From Aphrophora alni (lineage: Eukaryota; Arthropoda; Insecta; Hemiptera; Aphrophoridae), in the NCBI GenBank assembly GCA_963513935.1, contig OY740769.1, forward strand, positions 37,847,120 through 37,911,119: a DNA stretch of 64,000 nucleotides. The letters are read 5' to 3'. Below are positions 46,405 through 59,852 of the stretch, piece after piece. The notes below the pieces were generated by a model. That model was given only the letters and a program-made list of their open reading frames with translations. It was not told where the DNA came from and made no database searches. Both the position numbers and the translations under genes were made by a program. Every line of letters begins with the position of its first letter. Position 1 is the first letter of the stretch.

Positions 46405-46972
46405 GTTTGTGATTATATTATGTTAAAATGATAAAATTAGGTATCTACACTCCTATGTACCTTTCTACCTTTCAGACTAAGCGTAGTTCATTACAGCATT
46501 TGTTTGTACCTGATACAAACAGGTGTCTGATACAAAATTAGTATACTTTTAGTATCATTGACAATATAGTATATATCAGTTTTATTTCAAGTAACAGGCC
46601 TATTTTATTATCCACATCTTGTTAACCGTTATTAAGGTTCTATTAATCCCTTGACTGCTGTGCCGTTTAGTGCCTGCTTGATTTGACATGTTTTGTGCCG
46701 TTTATTGGAACTATTGTGCTTATCTGTAAGCTACTGACACATATCAGTTGAATTGTTCAAAATAGGCTTTAATAGCAATATGATTATTTGAAATTGTGAA
46801 AGTTCAACCCCTTGACTATTGGATATAAATTCCGGCTACTCCCTGTGCTGGATTTTTCTGACTAGAGCTAATCCCTATTTAGCATACGCTAAACTAATTG
46901 AGAATAAAGATTATAGAAATTCACTCACCATTACTAAGAGCAGTTAATATATATACAAATATATATATATAT

Positions 46973-48442
<1,470 letters not shown>

Positions 48443-48463
48443 TTTGTATGGAATTACCTAATA

Positions 48464-50480
48464 CAGTAGAACTCCAATTATCCGGATCAGATTGAGAAAA
48501 TTTTTAAAATCGGGTTTTTAATGACACATTATCTTGCGAGCAATGAGTAAGCAGGAATCACGTGCAGTAGTTGACCCTTCTAACTGCGAGGGCATGGGGG
48601 GAGGGGGAGCGATGACACACTGCCTCGCACCCTGCTACTGTCACTCACTACAGTCTATTAATAGTCAGTCGGCCAGTGCTTCTTCAACCTGCCGGGTGAA
48701 TTGATATGATGACTTATTCGTGTTATCAGTGTTTTGATTATCGTGTGCAGTACTACGATGAGTTCTAAGAGGAAACGTGTGGTGTTATCATTGGCCGATA
48801 AAATTAAAACTATCAAACAGTTGGACAAAGGTGTCTCAGGTAAACATTTAGGCGAGGTGTACAAAGTGGGAACATCAACAATGTTGGACATTAAAAAAAA
48901 ATCCCCCATTGTAAACTTTGTATACATCCTCGAGAATGAAGATGGAAGTTCATCGAGGAAGTCTATGAAAACAGCAGAGAATAAAAAACTGGAAGAAGCG
49001 GTGTTTAAGTGGTTCTTACAGCAGCGAACATTGGGGAACCCTCTTTCAGGCCCGATTATTTGTGAAAAAGCCATGCTTTTTGCTGAGAAAATGAACAGTG
49101 TGGGTTCATTTAAAGCGAGTACTGGGTGGCTATGAAATTTTAAAGCCAGGCACGGAATCCGGGAGTTGGACTTAAGTGTAGAGAAGCTTTCAGCAGACCC
49201 TAAAGCTGCTGAAAATTTCATTGAAACTTTTAAAATTGAATTAGCTTCTTATAACCCTGAGTTTGTATACAATGCAGATAAAACGGGCCTGAAATAGAAA
49301 GCCTTGCCAAAAACAAAGTTGGCTTCCAAAAGAGGATCAAGTGCTCCTGGTCACAAATTTAGCAAAGATCGTGTGACTACCTTTAATTGTGCTAACTCAA
49401 CGGGAAATCACAGATTAACCCTACTCATGATAGGGAAATCCAAAAATCCCCGGGCATTCAAAAATGTAAAAAAACCAAAAAAAGGCTTGGATGACTGTTT
49501 CTTAATTTACGGTGTGGTTTGATGAAGTGTTCATACCTGAAGTTAAAAGACATCAAAAGGCATTAGGAAAAGAAGGCAGCAAGGTGCTGTTACTTCTTGA
49601 TAATGCACTCACCCACCCCACTGAAAACCTGCTAGAAAGAGAAGATGGACGATTTTGAGCAATGTTTTTGCCACCAAATGTAACGAGTTTGTTGCAGCCA
49701 ATGGACCAGTTGGTCATCGAAACCATGAAGCTTCATTACAGGAGGCAATTGATTAGAAAACTGTTGATAGAAAATGAAGATGAAGAAGGCATTGAGGCTC
49801 ATCACAAAAAAAAAAATTTAAAAGATTGCTCGTATATGGTGACGGAGGCGTGTAGTATGGTTAAGGCAACAACATTGAGGAGGGCTTGGAACAAATTGAA
49901 AGGAATTTCAACTAAGGAGGAGCTACAGAAAGAGAAGGAAGAAAAACAGCGCCAAAATAAAGAGGAAGAGGGAGAGGAGTAAAATGACGAAGTTACGGTT
50001 GAAGAAATCAGAGATATCATCATAAACATTCCCGGATGTTCCGAGTGCAGTGCAGAAGGTTTAGGCGAGTGGATTTTATGTGATTCGACGGATCTCAGAT
50101 TCTCGATGATGATGAACTCATCCAAATTGTTGTGACAGCAGAAAGTGATGACCCGAAACCGGAAGACGTTGACTTCACTACCGAGCCAGATTTAAGGCAA
50201 AAACAGCTGACTCTGCCTGGTATGTTAAAAAAATAATATATTTTACTGTGATTTAGTATTGTTTGTCAATATTACGTAATGTAAATATTGTCATTGATAT
50301 TGTTTTTTCATAATAAATACCGTAAATGTTCTCTATTGTGTTTTATTTACGTTTTTTTTTCTAAAAACGGCCTTTTTTTAGAAAAATCCAATTACTGTAT
50401 CCTGATTTTTGATTATCCAGATTTTTGATTATCCGGATCGAGTCCGGTCCCAATTAATCCTGATAATTGGAGTTCTACTC
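48464..50480 (+). mobile_element. Tigger DNA transposon, 2,017 bp
   Basis: TIRs CAGTAGAACTCCAATTATCC (left) and GAGTAGAACTCCAATTATCA (right, inverted) are flanked by TA at 48462-48463 and 50481-50482. A plus-strand transposase lies inside. The outermost base differs between the ends, which could reduce mobility. Confidence 0.9.
48758..49981 (+). pseudogene. Tigger transposase, degraded
   Basis: ATG at 48758: MSSKRKRVVLSLADKIKTIK, then HTH residues GEVYKVGTSTMLDIKKK and the CENP-B-like LGNPLSGPIICEKAM. A stop follows TGWL (49133-49135). Reading then continues through VYNADKTGLK (normally DETG), a further stop, APGHKFSKDRVTTF and GKSKNPRAFKNV, then a frame change near 49500. LLLLDNALTH and LLQPMDQLVIE follow. 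A Lys/Glu-rich tail ends at 49981. Two stops, one frameshift and the DETG to DKTG change make it inactive. Confidence 0.88.
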
Positions 50481-50609
50481 TAGTGCACAAATAGAAAAAA
50501 GACAATAAAACACTAAAGTTCAGATATATATTGTAAAAAATATTCATTTTCTCAATCAGTAGAGAGAATAAAAAGTATATATTGATAAGTTTATGTTTGT
50601 TTTTTTCAG

Positions 50610-50728
50610 GTGCAAATGTATTTAAAAAATATTTGCCATGTATTACATCTTATCATGACCGCGCCCCAATCAGTGAAGCAGGTGACCCTACTAGCACCTA
50701 TTATGCCATCTCTAAAGTTATAGCTCAA
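50610..50728 (+). CDS. GLB1: Beta-galactosidase (GH35), seventh exon in window
   Basis: 119 nt between ttttttcag and gtaagg. Reads ANVFKKYLPCITSYHDRAPI then SEAGDPTSTYYAISKVIAQ. Human has [27 protein letters not shown], so TSY, AP, SEAGD and the following helix match. Where human has Tyr331-Asp-Tyr333-Asp, this protein has Tyr-His-Asp-Arg, so the galactose contact Tyr333 is not kept. The exon ends in phase 0. Confidence 0.94.
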
Positions 50729-53394
50729 GTAAGGGAAACTATGCTTTATGTATCAGTTTTAGTGTACAAATTGTCCAGAGAGTATTTTGACATGGTTTAA
50801 TAAATATTAAACAAAGAGTTATATATTTAAGCTACACTGGTGGGTTGAAGAGAAACTAGGTCTTGAGATGCTTTCAATTTTTAAATTGAGATGTAGAACT
50901 GTAATATTTTAAAGTAACTCCACAATACGGTTTTTATAATGGATAGTTGTAAACAGTCACAAATGCAGTGAGATTACACTGCTTTTTGTGAGACTTCATT
51001 CTCCATTCAATTTCTTAGTGTGGAAAATTGTAAAAACCAGTTTAATGGCTTTGGTTCTAATCCCACATGGTACACTGGTTTTTCTGGTAATTAGCTTTAG
51101 TTCATTTCAGTTGTTATTGGTACGATGGCGCAGTCTCACCTTAAATAAATAGTAATAATAATAATTGTATATTGTCATTCACATTATAAGTAGCATAGAC
51201 AAGGTCAGCTACCTTATATGATTTAATCTGTTAACCAAAAGGAAGATTTTTCTAAAAACAAATTAATTAGGTAAATGTACACCTAGTGTTCACCTAAGGT
51301 GGAATTGATAAGGTTGGTTGGAATTAAAGTTAAATATACAGAAAAATACTCACACATCTGTTCAAAATAGTGGTGGTAGAAAACTTAATTTTGTTAAATA
51401 TTAAGATGGTCATATGACTCATAATTTTTATGTAAAATTGTACATGAAAAATGATGATGAAACCCATTTATCAATAACTACTCCTGTTTTTAGAGAAAAC
51501 GAGATATAAAGTTTTAGAATTGTATTTCATTTTCAGAAAAAGCACTAAGTTCAGGTCTTTCATGTTAAAATGATGCCTATTAAAAAATGTATTAGACGTT
51601 TATTATTTAGGATAAAATTTTCATTTTTCTGACAAGTTTATAGATATCCACACTGAAGTCTTAGTCGATTAGCTTATGTGATCAGATAGTCATTTTTCAT
51701 ATTCGGTTCAGAACTTTTTGTAATAATTATACTTCTTCTCAGGTCATTAATGGTTTGACTGATGGTTGGTTGAACATTGTCAATGATTTTGTACTTTGGC
51801 ATGTTTAATCACTGATATATTCTACATTGTTTTTCTTGTATAAATTTTACATCAAAATTATGTATCAAATAATCATCTTTTATTAAGAATTAAAGTTGGA
51901 TTCACAATGATAGGAAAAAATGTCAAACTTTTTATAAGATTGAGCAGGCTTACAATAATTATCTGGCTTTACCCTACAAGTGGCAATGTTAAGGGTTTTG
52001 TTTTCTTAAAAAATTCATAAAAAATAATAATTTTATGCAAAATCTAACTTGTAGGATATCATTTTTCTCAGAAAGATGCGTAGAATTTATCTATGTAAAA
52101 AATATATATATATATATATATGAAACTGTTTTGGAGTAAGTAACTTAGGTGTCAAAAAATGAAGTTAACATTTTTCAGAAAAACTTGTATCATCCAAAAT
52201 CAATAACTTACCACCTTTTTTCAAGATATACAAAAGTTTTGTATAATATATTTTATATGAATATATTTAGAGAAAAAAATATTATTTTACGAAAAAAGGG
52301 AAAATGTTTTACCTAATTTGAAAAAAATCACCATTAAATTATTAAATAAAATTGTTAACATTTTATGAACTTTTGGTTGTATAGTAACAATCTATGGAAA
52401 ATTATCTTTAAAACAGTATAAAAATTATTGCCGTAGGATGATTTATACTAGGGTAAATGTTGAATTGCAAAAAAAAGTGATTTCTTGTCACATTAACACT
52501 AGAATGACAGCGGAATACCACTTAGAGGGTTAAGGTTAGCCAAAAAAATCAGATAGGACAGATGTTGAGGGTATATCACTCACTGTGTCTAAATTTGTAG
52601 TGACTAAACATTAGTATTGTTTTTCAGCATATTTAAGCTTGTGTTTATAGTATTTTATCAAATAATTAATTTAAATTTAATCTATATCAGGAAACGAATG
52701 TTAAATAAAATTTCTAAAATATTTGTAATATCTTAATATTTATTTCAAAAATCTAACGTAGATTAAATTAATCGGTAAAATATTTCTTGCAATTGTCAGT
52801 CGTATTTAATGAAAAATCATGCAAGTGGTTGTAAATCAGAATAAGAATGCACCAATAAAAGTTTAACAACTCATTAATAACAAATTGGCTAGATAATTTC
52901 TGCTGAGTACCGTAAAATAAATGAGCGTTATTTTCTTGTACAGACATAAAGAAAGTTGTGCATGTAGTTCATGCAACTACACTGTCTACTTTGTCAATAA
53001 AGCAAACAAAGGCAAGCATCTGCAATTACTTTGGGTATAAAACTAAGCAGAAGACATGTACTTGTGGGTATAGGCCTATATATCCTAAGGTGCTTATGAT
53101 TGAAAAGTATTGTAAACTTTTTTGTAGATTAAATTTGTGAATTTAAATTAATATTTTTTACTCCACAGCCTAGGATGAGGGCTGGATAGTCGTGGGTTTA
53201 GTATAGTTATTTTGTAGATATACACATTTGCATTTGTTTTATTATCTAGTCACTCTCAGTTTTGTAATATTAAGTGGTTTTCACACTTTTCTAACAACAT
53301 GTGTTTTTTAAAGACACACTCACATGATATTTATTTTAACCACACTTGGTAGACCGTAATATAATTTATGAAAACAATATGCAATTTGTTTCAG
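50729..53394. other. Intron sequence without recognised elements
   Basis: About 2.7 kb of AT-rich intron, including a short (AT)n tract at about 52100-52120. It is the least repeat-invaded intron of the gene. Confidence 0.55.
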
Positions 53395-53649
53395 TATATA
53401 CCTGTCCCCCATTCTCCGCTGCCTAAACCTGCACCAAAAGGAAACTACGGAGTAGTTAAATTGAGTCCACAAGTTTCTCTATTTACACTAGCCAAGGAAA
53501 ACTCTTTCCATTCAGAATACCCAATATCTTTTGAAAAGTTTAATCGAGGAGCAGGTTTTATTCTTTATGAAACAAAACTTCAAGGTTCTGAACCGAAAGT
53601 CCTTGAAAAATGTTTGATCAAAGATAGAGCTAATGTGTTTGTGGATGAG
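53395..53649 (+). CDS. GLB1: Beta-galactosidase (GH35), eighth exon in window
   Basis: 255 nt (85 codons) between gtttcag and gtaaac, in phase 0 at both ends. Reads YIPVPHSPLPKPAPKGNYGV, then SLFTLAKENSFHSEYPISFE, FNRGAGFILYETKL and LIKDRANVFVDE. This matches the linker (GPIPPSTPKFAYGKV in human), the QHYGFVLYRTTL strand and the HDRAYVAVDG turn at the start of the first beta domain. The remaining roughly 200 residues of a typical GLB1 protein are not in the window, so the following intron exceeds 10 kb. Confidence 0.94.
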
Positions 53650-54289
53650 GTAAACATAAAATTTATAATTTTATTACACTGTCAATAAATTATCTTTAAG
53701 GATGTTTGAAGTAATTGTAATATTTTCTAAGATAGATATAAGGTAAGCAGTCAAAAGTGTTAAGTTGTTTTTATTGAAGGTATAAGTCTATGAAATTGCT
53801 TAAAGTAAATTCTCCAGATCTCATATATATCTAAGTTTCCTTTATACAAAATTGTTGGAATAGTGTAAACCCAGATCAGAGTCAGTTTTAATTTTTTTTT
53901 TTTTTTTTTAAATAACTATTGGGATGTCTGATCTTTGTACCCCAGATATTGATAAGTCCCCTGTAAATCGGTTTACTTTCAATTAAGCCAATTGAATTGA
54001 ATTAAGATTGTACATGCACAGAAGTAGATGCAAATCATCATGTTCATTTTCCTTCAAGATCTGATCCATTTTAAACACTTTTCCTCAGGTTTATGTTTTG
54101 TTCCATAAGTTTAGTCTTGCGCACGTTCAGTTAGTTGAAAGGGAATGTTATTTTTCAATAACCAGTCCATCATTGCAGCTGTTGGTGAGTACTTACTAGA
54201 TGGCTTATTTTCTTGTGTACAATGGTAGAGAACATCATTGAATACTATTAAAGAATAAACAAAGACCAGAGCACTGTGGTGACAATATA

Positions 54290-54706
54290 TACAGATACAC
54301 TTTCAAAAGTCCCTTACCACACTTGGGAATAAACAAAATAACAAAAAACAAAAATTTTTGTCAAAAGTAAAATGTTTATTCCTATTAGACCCTTATAGCT
54401 ATTACAACAACAAAGTTGTCATCTTCAGAGGGAATCTTAACAAAGAATTCTATATTGTTGTATAGGTCAATGTATATCAACTAGGTCAATGCACCAGAGG
54501 AGTGGGGTAGAGAAACTGGTCACTTTAGTTGTAAATAGTTTTAATTTAGTCTTTGTTAAGATTCCCTCTGAAGATGACAACTTTGTTGTTGTAATAGCTA
54601 TAAGGGTCTAATAGGAATAAACATTTTACTTTTGACAAAAATTTTTGTTTTTTGTTATTTTGTTTATTCCCAAGTGTGGTAAGGGACTTTTGAAAGTGTA
54701 TCTGTA
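54290..54706. repeat. Perfect 157-bp inverted repeat, 103-bp spacer
   Basis: Arms 54290-54446 and 54550-54706 appear identical when inverted. The right arm holds ctctgaagatgacaactttg then ttgttgtaatagc: a CTGAAGA box and a clean ACAAC-TTT-GTTGT stem, as in Penelope-type hammerhead motifs, but with GTAAT where GAAA is expected. It may be an inverted pair of PLE terminal repeats. Confidence 0.85.
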
Positions 54707-56052
54707 CTATTAGAGAATGTTCATTCGAATTTGTTTTTGCCTTACCTATTTTCATGGGTAAGTATTTTTAGTCCATTTCCTCTTTTTACCTGGAGTCGAC
54801 AATTTTTCGGTACCTTCTTCCTTAGATTTTTTTCAAATGGTTGATATAGTTTTTATGGACAATTCAGCATAATTTTTTACCCATAATTAGGCAGACTCAA
54901 AGGATGCATAACTTGTCCACTTCTCAACTCTTCGTCACATTTTTTATTAACACGGCTAACTAGTTGTCTTGCTTCACTGAGTATAGTTTTACTTTTCTTT
55001 CTTTAAGATGCCATATTTAAATCCCAGAAACAAAACTATATGAAATAAAACAAGAACCCGATCACAATAAAACAAACACAACACATACCTTTCACTATTT
55101 AGTTAAATTAAACTATTCAGTATTAGACTGACTGTTCAGTATTTTCATATGCCCTTTTCGAATAAACTGGTTTCTCTACATTTACGATTTTCTGTCTCCG
55201 TGTAACAATATCAGACCACAATAATTAGTCTATCATACGATCCAGAAGAGTCCATGTCAGCCACGCGAGGAGTGTTTTTACCCACAATTGCAGAGATGTT
55301 CAAGGCTAAATGACATCATCATAGCCTCCCATTGGTCCAGAATGATCGGACTATATCACGTGATTGGGGACGCATCCCATCTTCTTGAAGGGTAGAAATT
55401 TAGTTGTAAAGAACACCTCATCTGTGTATCACGCAAACGCTAATTCCTTTCAACTCGCTTTAATTTTATATGCAAGTGCATAGTTTTCATAACACAACGC
55501 GGTATTTATTACCATTCGGCTCTGCCACGCTTTTTAATTATTAACCTATTTTATAAGTGCAATCTGTGTAGATTTAAGAGTGACAAATATAAACAATAGA
55601 ATAATTATGATAACCAGCTAGCTGTGTTAAGTGTAGTGCTACGTCTGTCTACATCGCTTCCTGAATTACCCTGTTGGACAATTGGACATTGCATCAATTC
55701 AAGGTAATAAACGTTACTGTTACTCAATTATTATTTACACAGATTGTATGAAAGTCTAATTAACATAAACTCTGTACCGTCATTCAACCACTCGTTGGAA
55801 CTTATAAAGTTTGAGTTCACTATAAAACTCTGGTCCCTCGGTAACTAATAGATCTTTGTATATAACATAAAACACGCAACACTGACGTTAACTAAAGAGT
55901 AGACAAGCAGATGCAGCTCTGTTCATTTCTTGGAATTGGACAATATTTTTAGTGTAACTACTACAAATATTAACATGCCAACTGTGGACTACCTTCACTT
56001 CCATTTCCTCTCCCTGTTCCCTTCGAATTACACTTCTCGTTAGCTCACAACA
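54707..56052. other. Intron sequence, nothing recognised
   Basis: Somewhat less AT-rich than average around 55150-55450. I see no coding similarity or clear repeat ends. Confidence 0.45.
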
Positions 56053-56221
56053 GTAAAGGACACTCATTTCTTAATCGAATAAGAACCATTGATGAGACAT
56101 GGGTCCATTACTTTGAACTCAAAAGTAAATGACAAAGTTTAGTCTAGAAACAGCCTTTCATCTCCTATAGCAAAAAAAAAAACTCATCTGCAGGAAAGTC
56201 GTTGATAACAATATTCTGGTA
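56053..56221 (+). pseudogene. Mariner transposase fragment
   Basis: Plus strand: FLNRIRTIDETWVHYFELKS, then a TGA, QSLV, a TAG, KQPFISYSKKK, and in a shifted frame SSAGKSLITIFW. This matches the mariner block around the second catalytic Asp (DETWVHHY... and SAGKVMLTVFWD). It ends abruptly at 56221, where minus-strand gag sequence begins. Confidence 0.75.
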
Positions 56222-56576
56222 AAATGAAAGGTTTAATTTTTAAACTATTTTGTTCAAATTTATTATCCATATCTTGTTTTATTTCTAATCTATTTTGATC
56301 AAATTTATTATCTAATTTTAAACTACTCTGTTTTGATTCTAACCTATTTAATTTAAATTTACTACTTATTATATTCCACATTTGTTCAAACATCCTCTTA
56401 ATATCCATACTCTGATCTTTATTTATTCCATCCTTCTCAACCACCTCTTGTGCAATTTCTCTAACATTTTCAATCCCTATTTCCTTATCTACTCTATTTT
56501 TCTTAATTTCTTCACCACCATTTTCTATCAAATTTTGCTTCATACTCTCACAAACTGCTTTACTTCCCTTCATCAT
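56222..56576 (-). pseudogene. Gag-like coiled-coil fragment (second element)
   Basis: The minus strand starts MMKGSKAVCESMKQNLIENG and includes FEQMWNIISSKFKLNRLESK, then KFDQNRLEIKQDMDNKFEQN. It shares the KFDQNxLEIK repeat pattern with the 581-aa protein at 36041-37786. A minus-oriented PBS and LTR lie further right (57733-57758), consistent with one broken minus-strand element. Confidence 0.65.
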
Positions 56577-56649
56577 ACTATCACTAAAACCGTGAAGAAA
56601 TTGAAATTACGTTATATAAAAAGATATGTATGTCAGTAGACATTTATTA

Positions 56650-57550
56650 TTTTCTGACATGAAAAAGTATAATTATTTAAAAATATTAAATTTATAAAAA
56701 ACTAGAACATCAAACATAATAAATTTTACATGGTAAACCAATTAGATTCTGAGTGTTAAGTAACACAGATTACCAGACCATTGTCGTGAGTTACTATATT
56801 CAATTACGGTCCATGTAGTGTCGCATTTGATGAAAATTCCGCCATTCTGAGCGTGTGGTAAGTTGCCCGCCGGAATTATATCAATCGCACTTCGCGAGCT
56901 TTCACTGCAATCGACTAATGTTCTTATTTATAATGTCTGTTAATTTATTAGTCCATTCAACACCTCACGATTGTTCACCAGTTTACCGTACTTATATACA
57001 ACACGCGTGATTGTCTTTTGTATGAAAATACGATTATCTATTGTCTCTATTTTCATAACACGCTATTCGTACCAAACGTTTCTAACTCTCTCCTCTATTC
57101 AAAACTAATACTGTTTTTAACACTTGTCTACATTGTTTGAAAAGTACTTGATCAACACACGTCTTTCTACTCCAGACACCAGACTAGGCTCTCTAGAACA
57201 CATCTTTGCACTCCAAGCTCCTTATTCAGACTGCTGCAAACCACGCTTTTCTCTTGCTTCGAAAGACGCTTCCGCTCAGCCTCATGGGAAATTTTTCTAC
57301 AGGGTCCAATTTTTCTACAGCACAGACTTCTTATTCAATTCTTGCAAACACACGCGATATTTGTCTCGCATACATCAACACTGTTCAAATAGTTTTATTT
57401 TACAAATCTCTTGTCTATATTTTTTAACGAACAAAACACTACTTAGTTTATTATTATTAATTATATCTAATATTTTACACATTAATTAATTTAAGTTTGG
57501 AAACCTATATCTTAATTTAATTCCCTTTATTTTAAAATGTAATATGAGTC
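56650..57550 (-). repeat. Probable LTR-derived sequence, minus orientation
   Basis: Resembles the U3/R half of minus LTRs, for example ttgtctatattttttaacga against 25424-25450 and tttggaaacctata against 25511-25525. Boundaries and TSD were not found. Confidence 0.4.
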
Positions 57551-57732
57551 ATGCTTTCGACTTATATCTCTCCCCTCCCAAATTAATTCTAAACGATTCT
57601 CGGTTATTTTACATTCAAATTAAATTAGCCATTTTACAGGTATTACAATTCTTACCTTTTTTAAGATTCTCTATTTTACCAAAAAACCACTATTTTTCCG
57701 ACTTATTTACTTATATTTTTCAATATAAACAA

Positions 57733-57757
57733 ACAGCCCCTAAGTTGAAGCGCCAAT
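57733..57757 (-). other. Retroelement primer-binding site
   Basis: On the minus strand attggcgcttcaacttaggg abuts the LTR that begins at 57758. It belongs to the same PBS type as at 26379-26399. Confidence 0.65.
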
Positions 57758-58615
57758 TGTAAATATATAAAAAAAGAGTGGGTGTAAAACTACTAATTTA
57801 CTAGATTTTTTTAATTGACACTTTGTAACATTACCAATTTTGAAAAATAAAATTCACTTTAAATTGAAATACTCTCAGGGTCGTGTTTCTTTTCTAAGTG
57901 TACTAATATCAGTGGTTTTCAGTAAATAAAAAATCCTTATTTGTTTTCCTGAAACTAAACATTCTTTATTAAATTCAATTTTTTAAACAATTACACAAAT
58001 GTATCATCAATTTGTTATTTTAAACATTCATATTTAAAATCTTAACTTAGTACATCCTAGCAATTGTTGAATCATTCAAATAATAATAATATAGAAAAGT
58101 CAAACTAAATTTAATTACTGAATTTAGATTTTAGTTGCAACTCAAAAATAAATGGGCTTTAAATTTATTTAAATGAAATTTATATAGCTAAGAATTATAA
58201 GCTTTGAAAATAGATCATGTTTCACTAATTCAGCTATTAAAATAAATTTTATTTATTTTTTATGTTTTATAATTTAGAATACAAGATATGGTCTTATATA
58301 TTAAAACTTAAATTGTCAAACCAAACTTATAAATTAACATTGAAATATTTAAATTATTTCAGATACAAACATAATTTTAGAAATAAAATTCTTGACGTGG
58401 ATACCAATCACATTGTTTTTTAGTTAAAAACACATTTCCTCGAAGATGATTCGCTTCGTTCGCCGGAGCTCCTTACAGCCTCGTGGAAGTCGCTTTGTCC
58501 CTTGTTCCGATGCTGACGTCTTCAATTCACCTTTTTGTTTTACCAAATTCATTTCTATTGTTCATGTAACAAAATATCTATTAACGTTTTATAATCTCTC
58601 TCTTATATTCAATTT
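57758..58615 (-). mobile_element. Truncated minus-oriented LTR
   Basis: Begins TGTAAATATATAAAAAAAG on plus and closely tracks the solo LTR at 17369-18857: gacactttgtaacatta, ctctcagggtcgtgtttctt, gttgcaactc near 58134, cttgacgtggataccaatca near 58393 and cagcctcgtggaagtcg near 58476. About 50 bp containing the GGCGCC box has been deleted near 57830. Similarity stops near 58615, so the outer end is lost. Confidence 0.72.
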
Positions 58616-59794
58616 AGCCAGCATGCTGAGGTGCCAAATTTATAATAAAATTTTAATACCATAAATGACTGACTGCTTTTTGTTTTATAAAATCAATGTT
58701 TAATCACAGTTGCTCAATTTATGTACAAAATTTCTCTTTTGAGAATTAGCTTTAAACGGAATAACTTTTACAATTTTATAACTGGGTATATTTAATATAC
58801 AATTAATACTAATATCTAAATTTTTTTTAAGGAAATCTCTTTCTCTCGGGTTAAATTGGCTGTTAAATTGGCAATCACTTTAATCTATACTTAAAACTAT
58901 ATTATAAATTGGATTATTAAAATTAATTTCTATTAGGTTACCTAATGTTGGTGACTGTATTTTTCTTACTGTTCATTGATTGTACTTGGAAAATAATATT
59001 ACTCATGCATTTTAGTTATACCACTACAAGGCAAGTACAATAATATTCACTGTTTCTTTATTCCTCTTTTATGTAAATTTAACAACTAGCAAATACATCC
59101 TCACTTGATGGACACAAAATTAGAAGTCTTAAAAGGACGCCACAAAAAATTACAAAAGATATGGCGCTCTACAATTAACTCACAGCCATTACTATAATCA
59201 TGTTGAATATCCTATGCCCAACAGGCACACTTTTTTGGGTCAACAACACATTATTTTCCAAAATGTGTTTCACTGTTCTTAACTTATATATTTTACGTAT
59301 TTTAAACTGTTTAGTAACATATCCAACTTCGAATTACTTATTATTGTTTCTTTTAAACTCGGGAATGTCCATTTTAATATCTCATATAGAATGTACTTTA
59401 GTCGACGTTATTTCAACTCGATCACTCAGGCGCTTATTCCTCGTCTACCATTTAGCCTTCCGTGTTCCGTAGTCACAGTTTATTTAATCATTTCAATCAC
59501 ACTTGTTATTGGTTATATTACAAGTTACAACCTTCTTTTAATATTCTAACACTAATTACTTATTTAAATTATACACAATGCTTTTAAAACAATTCTTAAT
59601 ATTATTTACACTAAACATGATTGACTTTACATCGTAAGAACAATGAAAACATTCTTACCGCTAACTTTAGGCTTGTGGATAAAATTTGGTTGTATTATTA
59701 ATTTGTTTTGAAAATAGGTTTAGTTTAATTTAGCTTTAACTGGTTATAATATGTGAATTTAATGTTATTTAATTATTATTTTAAAATCCCGAAA
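58616..59794. other. Intron sequence, nothing recognised
   Basis: AT-rich; the ORF at 59200-59472 has no features of a real gene. Confidence 0.45.
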
Positions 59795-59852
59795 TACAGT
59801 AGAACCCCTCAAACTCGACACAATGTGGACTTTAAGGTTGTCGAGTTTGGGG

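Noticed and set aside
48658..49221. 187-codon minus-strand ORF over the Tigger at 48464
   Set aside because: Antisense to the transposase HTH region and without recognisable motifs.
52090..52125. Short (AT)n tract as a regulatory element
   Set aside because: A simple microsatellite in AT-rich intron DNA with no supporting context.
59753..59852. Apparent N-terminal start of the LINE protein at 59753
   Set aside because: These codons translate the Tigger TIR and flank. The LINE begins at 59853 after its target duplication, so the join is accidental.
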